Source: Ascaris suum
Lineage: Eukaryota; Nematoda; Chromadorea; Rhabditida; Ascarididae
Assembly: GCA_013433145.1 (NCBI GenBank)
Contig: CM024168.1
Span: 10,238,184-10,302,183 of the forward strand
DNA length: 64,000 nucleotides
Direction of reading: 5' to 3'
A program made the translations under genes and the position numbers. Below the pieces are notes generated by a model that worked only from the letters and a program-made list of their open reading frames with translations, was not told the DNA's origin and did no database searches. Of the stretch, positions 48,001-61,760 are shown piece after piece; within the stretch, counting starts at the first letter, position 1, and every line of letters starts with the position of its first letter.

Positions 48001-51000
48001 TAACGCTTCAAGAATTGGCAGTCTTTCCTCTCGTATCAGCGCAAATGCAAGACATGCAACCACAGAAAGTCGCGGATTTAGTGGAAATCAAGACGATTCA
48101 AGCGCATCATAACGTCAGCACCATCTGTTTCAGCGACTGTTTGGTGAAATGCTCACACGCTTGCAACACGAATATAAAAGCTTTTTGAAGAGAAAAACAA
48201 GTTCGGCAGAATTGTTTTATGGTTTCTTTAGTTTTGAATAGTTTTTGAGCGCTTTGCAACAAATCTGTGTTAAGCAATTCGAGAATCGGGTTAATCTTTC
48301 GATGCATCGTTGTCAAAAGGTTGTCTTTGAGAAAATCGTAGGAATGAGGGGACGAGAATTACAATATACCAAGAACAGCACCCTTCTTGGCCGTCACTCC
48401 TTGATTATACAAATAAATCAGTGACAAATACACCATCAAAGAAAAGTTCTCACTGATACATGGAACTGTATTTTGATGCGCAGCTGTCAGTGTGTTACGG
48501 AGTTTTATTAGACGCCTAGATATCTTTGCTTGCCAGTCCTCTTTACGTCTCGATAAATTGCACTCGAAAATGTTCCGACTTGTTCGTTGCTAAATAGGGG
48601 ACAACAAGCTCTACGGAATGAGTTATGGAATGTCATATTCGTGCCTGATCATGCGGCGGAAATGATCCGATGACCTTTACCATCGGTGCCCGAATGCGAC
48701 TTGTTGTTTTCTTCTTGAGCGATAGAGATCGCTTTCGCTTAATAGCATCTAATGCTTCAAGGCGCTTGAACACATTTGGCAGCGCATAAATGAATGCACC
48801 GTATCGAATTTACTAATCGGCACTGTTACCAGTAAGAGGTAGATTGATGAGGAAGTAAGCTCGGAATCACTTTCAGCATTTGTCTTCTGAGTTGAAAAGG
48901 GCGGAAATGAGGGTTTCAGTAAATTGCGGAAGGGGAAGAGGCGAGCGGAGGAATGCAAATATGAAAACTTTTCCGCAGATTGCATCAGAACATTATGCTC
49001 GGTAGTTTCCTCGAGTTTCGGTTGAAATTTGCGTCATCGTTCTCCATCTTCAATAGTGACTTGTTATGCTGTCGTTATATCCCTTATTCAGTGATCGCAT
49101 CATGGCCTTCTCAGAAATTGCACATAAATCGACGATTATGATCAAAACAAGTTTAGGTTACGAAGTGTTGGATCACAAATCAGTGCCTCGCATGTATCAA
49201 CGATGCATTTAACGCAGCTTATCGATTTTGGTATGTAATTTGGTTAAATCGCCGCCATAATTTGGTTGCGGAGATTTGCAAATGTTAAATCGACTCATTT
49301 CCGGTGCAGCGATGCCGACGCTTTTGTTGTCGGCAGTGTGGACACGCCTCACGTCATCGTTGCTCGCTGTGCACCTTGTGTTAAGTAACTTAGCACTCTG
49401 AGAAGTGACTCTGCTAATTCCTCATCTTTATATGTCAATTATCCAATGCAGCAAGTTTCTGTGCCTGCAAGATTAGATGTTGGGTATGCTTGTGCTCAGA
49501 GGTCACAATTATTATACAAGGAAACCTTCGATTGAAGATTCTCGCTAAATGGGGACCCAACTAATGCGAAGCGGATCTCCGGAAGTCGAGATGCTCAGAC
49601 ACTCTCAGTCGACGTCATCGGCTTCAAATAATGGTCTTTTTTTCAGCAGACATTATCGCTAAGGTCAACGACGTGAATGAGAACGTGAACATAAGAACAA
49701 AAGATGACGGGATGATCGGTCGCTTTAAAATCGAGGAGGAAAAGCATGAGAAACAGTATCGGGAGCACAGTACGTTTATCTGTTGTTTTTTTGCGGTTCA
49801 CTTTCCAATGGAGTGGGAATAGTGGCATAATGAAAATATCTCGTTGAACTCGATGAAATAGCTCTTTGTTTGCAGTTAGCAACATTCTTAGCTCTTGGAG
49901 GATGGAAAATAGAGCGAGCCATCTTCTGGATCGAATTCCTCCAGCAGATCTGTTCGAGACGAAAGTTGCATCGATCGTTGCTCGTCTCCAGCATCGTGAA
50001 CAGGCTTTTAAAGTGAATGAAAAGGAAATAAACGAAGAGCTGGAAACACTTCTACAGCGTGAACGTTCGTTTGAATATTTTCTTCGAGTGTGGGATAACT
50101 CCTTACAGTTGTGACTGGTTGTTTTTTCGTCGTGAATTGCCAGTTAACTGGACTTTCAACCTTTAAGTAACGAACAAGGCCTAATTTCCTTATTTTTGTA
50201 CTTATAGGAGACACTGTACAGACGTAGATAAGCATAGGATGCAGAGCTTTCCTTGTGAAGGGGCAGGTGGCTTAACCTATACGTGGTTCACACGGATTCT
50301 TTCACTTCCGCATTGGCTGTGACATTGTTGTTCGCTTCAGGCATAACCGAAGCCTTCACGTTATAACGTTTTATTGAACTAGATGGACGCGTATTTTCCC
50401 AACTTGTATTTCAATTTAGGCGCAGTTGAAAAAATCGCAGAATATATCCATTCCCTCTTCTTCAGTGACCTCTCCCTCCTTCCTTTCCATCAAGAACTAA
50501 AAAACAAATTTTGGGGGGGGGGGGGGAATGTCAGACTCAGAGTTGAATTGATAGGCCCCTGTCACGCAGGAATGGGAAGTATGGCTCCTTGCGTGCAGTT
50601 TTCCTTCTTGCGAACTTTGAAATTCTCTATGACAGGCAAATAACCGAAAACTTTAATGTGCTGACAAGAGCGCCTCGCGTTTTTAAGCGTCATTTAGCTT
50701 CTTTATCTTGCGAACAAGTGCACCTCGGATTTCAGCACTTTGTGAGCACCAAACTGAGATACTTCATCGTTCTTTATGAGAGAGACCACAGGATCTTGTC
50801 AGCAAGGTAGAGCAACGCGTTTGCACATTCTCGTAAATAAAGGAGCGTGAATTTGCTCTAATGGTTGGGCCATAATTTCCCTGTTTTATTGCCAGGTTAT
50901 GAGGCCACCCCATTCCACTGCATAAACTTGCAGCGTGGTATCTATATACTGACAAGCCTTTCTGGTCACACCTAACAGTTGAGGTGACTTTCAGGGAAAC

Positions 51001-54000
51001 TAGATGAACAATTGGATGACACAAGCAGAGCGATCGCGAAGGTTGGAGTCGACATCGAGGTGAAAACACAGAGAATACACATTTTCGAGGTACGTACTGA
51101 TCTTTTCGCAGTTTTCCCTTCGCTCTTGCGTCCTCTTTCAGAACATTGCTTCAGTTGCCTTTCGAGTTCTTTGGTCTTTATTCGATCAAACTCTCTGCAC
51201 CAGATCTGTCCATTATCTGGCACAGTCACAGATGACAGAACATGAAGCTTTTACCTTAGCATTATGCGCTTATGCATCATTCCCTTCTCCCTCCATATTG
51301 CTGAGTTGGCACGTTTTCAAATACTGGAACTTCCACTCCTTGTTGCTTGGTCCTTTTTTCTCATTTAGGTCGCCGGCAAGACTGCGACAATCTCTGGGAA
51401 GCATTTGGCTGTAGTAAGACACCTACTGGAATTTGACAACAGCACCCGTGTAATTTCAGGTTTCATGGAACTGTCCTCTTCCCCTTCAGCTCCTCAGCAT
51501 CCGTTATTTTTAGAGTTTGGCTCTCGCTGTATGCAGCGAAAGTGTGGAAGCAGTGACTGAACATTCTCAGATGCCGAATGAAGAGAAGATTTAAGGGAAT
51601 TTCCAGCTTCTTTCACTCATCCTAAGCTGAATTCTTGTCTTGCTTCTGGTTCATGATATGCCTCTGCCTTTGGAGGTGTTCTTCGAATTCAAGACTTTCT
51701 ATAAGCAAGCACATTGTGTGTTTTCAAGACACCAACCTCCCCTTCTCTTCTCTCTTCTCGCAACACCAACAGTGTTTGTCCATCCTCGATGACTGAACCA
51801 GGAAAACTATACCAATAGTATTTGAGTTTGGTGGCCGCAATGTACAATGTCGCGAGGTTTGTATCTTTGTTATTCCTACAAGATTTCGGCTGAGGGACCA
51901 GAGGCAGCACTTAGTCTTATCCTTCCAAAGTTCTATTGCCTTTATCGGCTTCATGTGAGAACGTCGAAGAAAGTGCTGGCTGCGCCAGCAAAAGGGAGGG
52001 AGATGAGTGTGGCTCAGGCATGAACCCCCTCCATATGCCGTTGGTGGTATTTTGCAAATGGCACATTGCCAAACACGTATGGGTTAGTGGGAAGAACGAG
52101 TTTCCAGTTAGGAACCTGAACAAGCGATGATCGGTGCGCTTTGAAAGGTAAAGAAGAGAGAATACGGGGAACTCTTCATCGGTAGATCGGTGTAGCGGTT
52201 GATTGTGGATTTATTTGTTCATTTTCGGACGGATGGGCTGGTTGAGCGCTATTGAGGATACAGCTGGCCTCTTCTTATTTCCATGAAGTCATGTTCATTT
52301 TCAGCTTCAGAAGTCATCATGCAGGTTTGATTTATATTTATTTATAAATCATTGCCGATAAATTTTATCGTTTTCATTATGGCGACGATTATTTGATCTT
52401 TGTTGCAGATATGAAGTCTTTTCAAAGATTTAGTAAAATGACGCAAGAGCAGAGTTGAGCATAACATCGCAGAAGCGCTTCAACTTTATGGGTTACAGAA
52501 GCTCGGCGCACAGACAAAATGAAAGACCATAGGTAAATAGGAAACCTCGGTGATTCGTGTTATGAATGGAATAAGTGAAACTGGCTCCCGATGCTATGAA
52601 GATGCAGAAGGCGAGGTTTCACGGAAGATGGCAACTTGCACAGCCTTTGATTAAAGAATTACTGAAAAACACTGATGAAGAGGGCAAGAGGGCACTTATC
52701 GCAGCGTTCACTTTCTTTTCCATATTTTCGTAATGCAAAGTTCGAGGGTGGAGGTTGCTGGCAACTGCTCACCTGGCAACCGATGGGATGCATATGGATT
52801 GATTTTATTATTTCACTTGCAAAGTGAGTTGTTGTTGAATAGATTGTTTCAGGAACATGCTTCGAAGAATAGAGAGCGCAAAGTAGAGCTAGAGAAAAGG
52901 ATTGGTGACGAAGAACGAGACGTGAATTCCACGCAAAAGCAACTCCATAAAAATACATCGCTTCTGGCCGAGCTGGTGCATAAGAAGGGAAGCTGTGAGG
53001 CGCAGGTAAATGCACGATGTTTCGAAAGGAGGTGTAAATTTTAGCTGAAACGATCCGATTATCGGCAGACTGAGACCAAAAGGAAGTACTTTACGCAAAT
53101 TGCTCCTTATGTATATTGACTTCTAAGGATTCACATCCAAAAAGGAAAATTAAAGTGGTCAGCTGCAGCACATGTCCAAGAAATCGCTTCTATTGCTTCC
53201 CTTAAGCTAACGGCGTTTCCAAACAATAGGCAATACAATCCATGTATGCTGTTATAGAAAGCTGATTTAATAGAGAAGCGCTAAAGGAACCCTGTGTTGA
53301 ACCAGTTTAGGCTCCGTATGGTGACTGAGCAACATTTTCACGATCGGTAAGGTAATTCACAGAGCAAGACCTCCTCCAGTAATGTAAATATTAGTTCAGC
53401 AACACCTTACATGCGTTTATTAGACAGAATATGAGCGTTGAGGAGCTGATTTAAACGAAGACTTTTTGGAGCGGTAGGAATACTTTTTAGAACTGGGAAA
53501 GCTTTACCTCGAAATTATTATTTGTCACTGGGGAAGTTGGAATCTGAATTCCTAGCTTTTGCAAAAACCTTTTGAAAATCAATTTATTCACTCATCTAAG
53601 GGTTCAGAGTTCTAACATTATAACCGCTTATCGAAAAGCTGCACAAAAACTCGAAGAATTGTTCGTTACGCTTATGCGCAGAGGCATCTGCGTTTTCTCT
53701 CAAGTTACGTTGTTTGTGCTCGTTTTCTTAGTGAAGGGAGGGAGGGGGGTGTAGGAAGGGCAGGGAAGAGAGAGCAACCGAGATTTTCAAGATTTTCAAG
53801 CCGTAGGGAATTTTTGTACATTTCTTCCCTTTTTTTCGTTAATCTCATAAAACGCATTTCAAATCACGGACTCTATTATTCCGGCCTTCTTTGTTTTATC
53901 TTGAAAAAATTGGAAATTTCTTGAACTCACCTACAGAGTCACAGCGTTAGTTTTGGGTGTTTCCTTGTTTGACACTTGGGCTTGGTTGTTTACTTTTTGA

Positions 54001-57000
54001 ACTTACATCAGAAGGACGTTTGCCAGATATCGGAAGAGGATTGGATTGATTGCCGTTTCGTCGGCGTTTCAAATGAAGACTGTGGTCGTGATCGCAAATG
54101 TGCGTTGTTGTTAGTGATAAGAAAGTGTAGTGCTTCATGGTTAGAATGTGCGTTATTAGAACGTGTAGGTATCACGATGTGCGCATTAAAAGGAGATAAC
54201 ACGATCTGTGTACAAGAAAAAGCGATATTGAAAAAACGAAGCAGTATTTTTTAATATTGCATTCTCAAACCATATTTGGCCTTCGTAAGGAATGTTGCTG
54301 CGATTCTGATTGCAAATCTCGGGAGCCGTGATCTTTGGCATTCGAAAAGAGTTATCTCATGGTTTATGTAAAGGAGCTTGTGTTTGCAGTTATCGAAATA
54401 CGATATGCTCATCAAAAGTTATGTCAGCAAAATCAGTGAAACACGTCGCGAAGATGAACGCTTGCGTGAACAAATAACCGGCGGAGAAGTTGAGGTTTTT
54501 TTAGTTTTTTGATGGGTATTGTTGCAGATCGATTCTCTTTGGTTAGTGAAATAACTTTGGGCAGCAAAAGTCGACACAGTCGAAGACTGTATTTTTAGCA
54601 GACTATCCGTCTGTTTCCTCCATTTTTCCATCATGGTCTCGAGACCATTTTGTTTTCTGAGTATTGCTTTGGGCATTCACATGTTTATATTTGGCGATTT
54701 CCTAGCATCTTCCAGGAATGCAGATGTAAAACTTTATTGGCTGTAGTCATCAGTAAATTGAGGTCAGATTTTGAAACAAACACCCGTAGTGAACTTGTTT
54801 ACCTCTCTCTCCATCAGTTACGGAACTGTTGCCTAAACCCAGATTGGGAAAGAAGAATATCTGCTGGACTTGCGAAATCTAGAGCAAAATCGCCCTATTC
54901 TCGGACATTCTACATCAAGCTATAAATTTAAAAAAGAAGTAGGCTCGAGAAAGGAGAGCAAAGCCGTCCGTTCATGAGGAGTTATAAAGGAGAACATCAT
55001 GCACGAACTTCGAGCTTTGCTTGCTGCTATGTTACATTTTTACATCTAAGGAAAGGCTGTGCAGAGAAGACATGGGAAATACCATTTTCCACATAACGCG
55101 CACGGGCTTTATTCCTCCTAGGTACCTTTCTTCAGGAAAAAAGGTGGTATTCCTTCCATCACAGTGCAGCTGTTTCTTCTCAGTAGTCGTTTTCAACGGA
55201 AACATCAACTTCTGTGCACAACCTATGAGTTGTTTTTTTCTTATTTATAAAAAAGTTTGATCTTCGCAACTTAAATAGCAATTTGCACTGAAACTCTTCG
55301 CTTCATAGCGCGTCTCACAAAGTGGGTAATGAGGTGTTACCAACGTGAGGAAAATTTCCATCGTGCGCCTTCTGCAGTTAAATCTACTGAGTTGCAAAAT
55401 TTCCCGGAAAGTTGAAGCGAAGAAGTTTATATATGGTTTGCGTTTCTGCTTCCTGGACGGCGTCCAAACTTCTTTTTTTCTCATAAATCATAGTTGAAAT
55501 GCCGACGTTGAAATCAAGTTAAGAGTGAAATGATGGCAAATCGCAACGCCATGGAGAAGGAGGTGAATGGAGTTCGAATCAAGATTGATAGCCTTAAAGA
55601 AGAGTTGGCGATATTGGATGCGTCGTTGGGAGGTGACCGACAAAAATCTCTGTCGGAAATCAAAGGAGAGTTGCTGAAACTAAAGGAAGCTAAGGCTGAA
55701 GGGACGCAAGAATTAGCGGAGATAAGACGGCGCATCGCCGAATACAGGGACAAGCTGTTGGATATAATTAAAAATGTGACTTCTTTCTCTTTTTGTTGAT
55801 ATGAGGGTAGGAATGTATGATGAGTTGATATGGATAATCATTGAATATGAGACAGTCAGTGACTTCCGCACATTTGATCCTTCATGTCATTCGCACCTTG
55901 TAATAACACCTAGCTAACCCATTTCTATCCCTTGGTTTTATTACTCCTGTGAAATTTTCAGAACATTTCGTTAAAAGGAATTTCCTTTGTTTTGAAATAT
56001 TTTGGACTGGTTTGTGACGCAGTCGTTTCTCAGCTTCTGATCCTGTCGGTGTGCCAGGACGTTGGCTAAGGTAACATGAAGGTTTTGTCTCTGCGGATAT
56101 GCCAGAAAATTCGAAAGTGTTGTGCGATGTAGCGGTATTGAAGCGCGGAGGCTATATACGGAATGCAAAAACAAACTAAAGGCATGCGAAATGCGAAAAC
56201 ATCTGAAAGAACGATGCTCTATACAATAATGCACTGCTAGGCGCCTTGTAATTGTCATCGGAAACCTCCTTTAGCAAAACCATCTTGCTGTGCTCATCCT
56301 TAATTATCATCATCTTTATATGAAGCAGACCGTTGTGCAGCAACAGTTTCAACCCTTTAGCGCAAACTGCCATGCGTCGACTCCTACTAGCAATCGCCGG
56401 GCTTCCAGCCAGTGAAATTTATCGTATCAGTCGTACTGTTGAAGAACTTGTTGCTCTCGAGTCGACCAGTATGATTCTACCGTCACCGCTTGCTTGATTT
56501 AGTTTCTGAATTTCGGCACAGTTTTAAAATTTCGAACAACTTCCGTTCATTAAATAATAGAAGCAAAATTCAACGAACTCAACAAGATGCTGCGATGTTT
56601 CATTCATTTCGTTACAGTAGCCAGGTACAGCTCCTCATTGTTGTTGTTAATTACTAGTGTTGCTTCTGATGAAACATATTCAACTGCTTCGGTGATTAGT
56701 AAACTGCCACCGTAAAAGTTGATCAGCAACGGAAAGGCACAAGGACTTTATACCATACATTCAGTTGCTCGATAATTTCAGGCTGAAGACGTCAACGTTG
56801 AACTCGAAAGGTCGAGACTTGCAGCGCAAAGGAGGCTTGTTGAAGAGATGCGCAAGAAAAGGGATGCTTTGAAAGCGGCGACTGCTAATAAATCCAAAGT
56901 ACTTTCATTGATTTCTTCTGCATGTGGACGAGATATTAGGCCGCTAGCAGTGGCCGGTTCCCGAATTTAGTTATGTCATTATAAATGCATACCTTGATAT

Positions 57001-58624
57001 AAATTTTAAGATAGCTTGATACTTCCAGCATACGCCTTTCACGGCGATAACGGACCCGTCCCCCTGCTGTTCGACTGTGCCAGTCACTCGGTTAAAAATA
57101 GATGGACTTGTTCTTGAGTATTTTTTTAACAACAGCTGCCTGAAAAATTGACGGTGGATGTGGCATTTCATGGATAGACCTGTAACAAATAGTGGGAGTG
57201 CGCGCGCAGCCGGATTTTTGAATACTTGGGTTCCTTTTATCGACTCTAGAGGAGACGAGCTTCATGGCCAGATTGCAGGGGTCGTCTGCCTGTCGTTCTG
57301 GTGATAAGGCCGCTCTGCCAGCGCCAGGCTTCGTTCGTCTGCGCTCGCCTGTGCGAAACGTCGGTGCTGCGAAAGGTGCGTTTCGGGCTTTTTTCCTGAG
57401 CTTTGAAGGTTAGGCTAGACGATGGCGCACAGACGGCTCCTTTTTGGTGACCGTGCTAGCCAGAAATTGCCGACAGTTCCAATTTAATTTGAACCTGAAT
57501 GGAGCGCAGAAGCCATTTCCAAGGTTTTAGCGATTCCCTAACAGATATGTTTTTCCACGATGTTTTTTCATGCAGAGTGTAAAGGCATTAGTTCTTTTTA
57601 TATAAAGGTTCTCGAGTGTCATTTCATCACAGGACGATTGCATATTGCGAAAGATTCGTTTCGCGACGTGGCTGCTTCCTTACCTCTTTCTATATCTGTC
57701 GCTGTAAGTAATAACGGTTTGCATTAAGGAGCAGAAGCCAGAACCAAGCCGGAAGCTGAATTGTCCTCTCCTAGAAAAGAAAACGGTAAACTAGCTTCGA
57801 TGAGTGGCAATGGGTTGCTACCGCCTGGTCCAGTGAAAGCAACCGCAAATCAGCCCGTGATGACGAACTGGCATGCTGAGAAAAGTGGCAGGAAGCTGGT
57901 TAGAAGCGATAACGTTCAAGAGAGCCCTCCGATGTCATCGAAATTGGTCGGTGCTAACGATCTTCACACTCGCATCTGTTCCTGGATTCAACACCGCGCG
58001 ATGTGGTAGTAAGTAACAATTAATTGCGTGGGTTGTAGCTGCCCCGAATATTTTGATCGTGTTTTTATGAGGCCAGTAATACGCGTAATAACAACTTTCG
58101 CGTAGAAATTGTAGGCGACTTTTGCCAATACGATCGAAGGTTTATTTTCCTACCAATTAACAGTGATTGGTTTTTATTGAATGGTGAACATCACTGTGTC
58201 GACGTCGTAATCAACTTCGGTTTGTTTGGTTTGTCGAATGAAATTGTTGCTAGCCGATGTTTTCATGCACCGAAAGAAAATGCGAACGAGCAATAATTTG
58301 TTGGTATTTGCTGGACAAACGAAATAGTAGGGGTGTACTATAGAGGAGGAACTTTCTCAGGTCTGGGAAAATATCAGAGGGTGGCGTATAATTTATAGGC
58401 TCATTACGTTTTAGAAAGGTGGATAGGGAAATGGGAAGAAGCGGCAACATCTATCCGTTACACCGGTAGCGTCGTTTTGGTGAAAGTTGTTTCCGATGCA
58501 GAGATATCCGATGTCGCCAACTCCAAGGTTGCTCTTGGAAAATGTGCAAGCTCGCATAGATATCCCAGATGATGTGCAATGTTCAGATTCCGCCACGTTG
58601 GGCACTGATCACCCCTGCTTGTAA
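45099..58624 (+). CDS. Long coiled-coil protein, about 17-19 exons, unknown family
   Basis: Phase-consistent exons: 45099-45215, 45306-45368, 45577-45690, 46279-46409, 47143-47210, (47998-48126), 49647-49769, 49876-50064, 50995-51089, 51369-51449, 52853-53005, (53608-53664), 54390-54494, 55524-55775, 56361-56449, 56782-56898, 57252-57375 and 57735-58009 (stop TAG), with possible further exons 58415-58465 and 58502-58624. Those in brackets are less certain. About 750 residues: a Ser-rich N-terminus (MNEQSTIGTASSSLSQNF), then mostly heptad-like coiled coil (ERKVELEKRIGDEERDV, IDSLKEELAILDASLGG, LVEEMRKKRDALKAA), then a Pro/Ser-rich tail (SGNGLLPPGPVKA). A structural role (cytoskeleton, kinetochore or cilium) is inferred only from shape. 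No signal peptide or membrane segment is seen. Exon 47143-47210 carries an in-frame TAA. The start could be ATG 45099 or 45132. Confidence 0.75.
47143..47210 (+). CDS. Exon of the coiled-coil gene with an in-frame TAA
   Basis: A strong acceptor (TTGTCTATTCAG) and an AAAG/GTAATG donor flank a block that fits the phases on both sides (2 before, 1 after), reading LKQWA, stop, TKRFIDETVARDGLAK. The stop is TAA at 47159-47161. An alternative, poor acceptor (AACCAAG before 47168) would skip the stop but needs another donor in the previous exon. Sequencing error, a nonsense allele or the alternative site could each explain it. Confidence 0.5.
50513..50526. repeat. Poly-G tract (14 bp)
   Basis: Fourteen consecutive G in an intron of the coiled-coil gene (between 50065 and 50994), sense strand. 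Confidence 0.85.
55524..55775 (+). CDS. Largest coiled-coil exon of the gene
   Basis: Eighty-four codons in phase 0 at both ends, with heptad spacing throughout (KEVNGVRIKIDSLKEELAIL, ELLKLKEAKAEGTQELAEIR, RRIAEYRDKLLDIIKN). The acceptor (AAATCAAGTTAAG) is weaker than others in the gene, and the donor is AAT/GTGACT. This exon gives the clearest coding signal in the gene. Confidence 0.8.
57735..58009 (+). CDS. Penultimate or last exon, stop overlapping a strong donor
   Basis: The exon opens with 2 bases completing a split Glu codon and encodes a Pro/Ser/Lys-rich tail ending RICSWIQHRAMW and TAG. The G of TAG begins a consensus GTAAGT donor (58009-58014), so the transcript can be cut right at the stop. 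A downstream block, 58415-58465 plus 58504-58624 (YPMSPTPRLLLENVQARIDI, ending at TAA), is coding-like; joining it to this donor creates a TAA at the junction, so only a different donor would give it a coding link. Confidence 0.6.
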
Positions 58625-61568
58625 TTAGTTGACCTCTGCTCTGCGTTCATTTGAAATATCCAGTCTTATTGATTGATTCCTCTGTCCGTGTAGTCACTTC
58701 TTTTGTTATAATCTCCTCTCCATTCTGCGATAGTGTAAATGGTGTTATTTGCTTGTTTTCATTGAGATTGTGCACTGTTGACGCCATGAGTTGCAGTAAA
58801 CTTCGTTGGAGATGCTCCAACCCACAGATATTAATGTGCTTTTGTTTTGCATTAATTTTTCGTGTCATTTGTGACGTATTTATATCAGCGCGTAGATGAC
58901 ATGTGATATTCGCAATCTGTTTATTCGCACAGACAGACAAGTATAGATAGACAAGCACACTTTACATTGATGGACAAATATGCCACCGTGTATTTCGATT
59001 CGCCGCGTTCCAGACGAAACTTGCGTTCGAGTATTTTGAGTGACCATGAAGTCTTAACGACAAAAGAACGTTTGCATATTTCTTTATGATTGGGAATCCC
59101 ATCCGATAGCTTCGAAACCTTTTTCAATTTTTGGAAATCAAAACCCAGCGGTGGTAATGTGGAAGTTAACCTATTTTGCTACCACCGTTACGTTCGGTCA
59201 CTTCCAACAGGGACGGATGTTGATAGCAAAGACCACCTGCGGAAATACGTTGACATCCAAGTGATCTTTCGTCTCGTGAGTTTTAGTTAGATTGTCAGGT
59301 AACAGTGATAAATTAATACCGCGAGCAACACAGTTCATTATCACCACTGATGCGGTTGTTCCGCTCCTTTAACTAACTTCTCCGAAAGATGTACTTTGGT
59401 GGCCTCTTAACTGTTTGGTCCCCAGGATGCACCTGGAGAACGAACATCCGTGCCTGCGCAGTTGCCGCTACCTTTGATCTTCGGAGTAATCTCCTTCCAC
59501 ACGTGTGCGCTTAGGCACTATCCGTTGTCTTTGCCCGATTTATAGCTGGCACTTGAATTCATTTATCACGTTATGTTGGATGCAAGTTGCGCGAAGATAC
59601 GTCCATTGAGTGCACTTATTTAGAAATAGGAGTATGTGGAAGAGGATAAGGCAGTGCCTCCACGTATGAGGAATATTTCAGAATCAAATGGAAGAGGATG
59701 TGTACGAAAACGCAAAAGGGCAAACGCCACAATACTACATGTGTTCACGCATTTTATTCAAAAACAACGACTCGAAGCAGAGGTACGTTGATGAAAGGCA
59801 GGCTTTGCGGAGGTGACTCATTCTTCTCAGTGAAAATTTGGAAGAGGTCACTGAAACAAAGCTGGCTGGCCATCCAAGGAGGGAGTGAGGTTGCAGAGTG
59901 GAACATTTCTGTTGATATACCAGCGACGAGATACATTTGGAGCGTAGTGCTCATAAAATATGCTTTTGTAGGTGCATGAAAGGCAGGTGGAAAGGCCATT
60001 CGTTCTAACGTTGGATGAAGCTTGAATAGTTCGTAAACATGAGATCGCGTTTTCCTCGCCGCGTTTCCGACGAATCCGTTTGTAATATTCCAGCTCGATT
60101 TTTGCATCTATTTCGGGAAAACCAAACACCCGAAGTGGAGATTTGCTGTTTTTCCACCGATTTCGTCATCGTAAAGATCAAAACCCAATGTCCTAATAGA
60201 ATTATGCACGTCTTGAAGGTGTTTGCATAGAACAGCGGTCACCACGTTTTGAAACAATTCGAGATATAATATGAATATAAGCAAGTAACTTTTGAAATAC
60301 ATACAGTCTCCTCACTCGAAGACTTGGCATCGCATTACCCCAGAGTCATACATCTCTCAGTAGGCATCCAAAGCTCACTCCTATCCTGGACGTCAGGTTT
60401 GGAAAATAAACGCTGTTGAACGCCGTGATTCACTCCCAACGCTGCACACTTGCGACCTCTTCGTGGGGAGAGCTTCCTTGATGCCTAATCACAAACTGGG
60501 ATGACAGAGTGACTTTGCGTAGGCGGCGAACTGCGATGTCTTCAACACTCAGAGAAATTTCCTCGTAGTAATGTCGAATAAACTCACGAGAAAATTCGGC
60601 CGCAGCAGTCCAAAATCTGCATCTGCAGCTCAGTGTAGATGCCGAAACACATGATTTGGAGTTACTGCTTCTGCTTTAGAACTACCTTATCACTACATCG
60701 AACACCATCATGGCGATGAACAGTCGTTTAGCTGCACTGCTGCCTGCACTGTCGTCGAACATTACCTTCCTGCCGAATCTCTCCTTTTTGCCTGCCTTTA
60801 ACTCATAAAAATCTATTGTGTACAAGAAGATGTAGAAGTGCAGAGTAGCAAACACATGCATAAGCTAATTAACATATTTGCTTGCTATCACATTCGCTTA
60901 TTATCGCTTTCTGCTAGCTAACCTACTCCGCAACACCATGGTAATCCGGAGTTTCCGGGAACCTGTGAAATTGATTAAATCTTTGCACGTCAAGTCCACG
61001 ATACACCGAGCACATCTTTCTACTGAAGCAGGAATATCTAAGCACAGCCAATATGCAGTAGCATACTTCCTCTATTGCAGCTAAAATGTGCAAGATTTGT
61101 GCGTGCAGGATGCCACTATTTCTTGTTGCAGCTTAAATCTGTGTTCTGCGTTGCTGTGAATGGCACATATCTGTGGATAGCTTTAGGGCACATATATCTC
61201 ATCTCAAACAAATGTCCATTTACAGCCGACAGCAACTCAAAAATGCTTCGGTCTATATAAATCATTATGAAATTTACTGACAGGAATGAAAAGGAACAGA
61301 AACAAAGACGCAACGCACTGAGGGCCCTTGTTAACTTCGACACAGTCTTGACCTCTTTTCCTTTCCCTTAGGTATTACATGGGAGATCAAGTGCTCGAAT
61401 AAACGAACGCCTGGACCGTTTTCTATAAAGAACGATATCTAACCAGGAGGTTCCGCAGTGACTTGTCCTTTTGCTTAGAGCACATAAATTCGTGGCATGG
61501 GACGTGGGCGTAGTGATTACGAAAATCTTGATTTACACAAATTCACTGATGATTTTCCAATTTTCTAG
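58625..61568. other. No gene recognised (2.9 kb)
   Basis: Open frames on the minus strand at 59754-60302 overlap each other in several frames (GFDLYDDEIGGKTANLHFG is the most coding-like), without splice support or family. No repeat or RNA gene was seen. Confidence 0.35.
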
Positions 61569-61760
61569 GATTTCGGGACTTTATCGCTTCAATACCTCTC
61601 ATCGTCCCACATCACTATTTACATGAACACCAAAGTAGATTGGAAGCAAGCTGAGTGTGACTCATCTGATATCAAGTCAATCAAAACCAGAATTACAAAC
61701 TTTCAAAACCTCACCGCCTACTTCAACTGGCAGCTAACCTTTCAAATCTCCGCAAAGTAG
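61569..61760 (+). CDS. Orphan coding-like exon
   Basis: After a TTTTCTAG acceptor the frame is open for 63 codons to TAG with C-ending synonymous choices (HITIYMNTKVDWKQAE, NFQNLTAYFNWQLTFQI). It would be convergent with the 2-oxoglutarate dehydrogenase gene. The family is not recognised and there is no partner exon upstream in evidence. Confidence 0.3.
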   Translation, partial: DFGTLSLQYLSSSHITIYMNTKVDWKQAECDSSDIKSIKTRITNFQNLTAYFNWQLTFQISAK

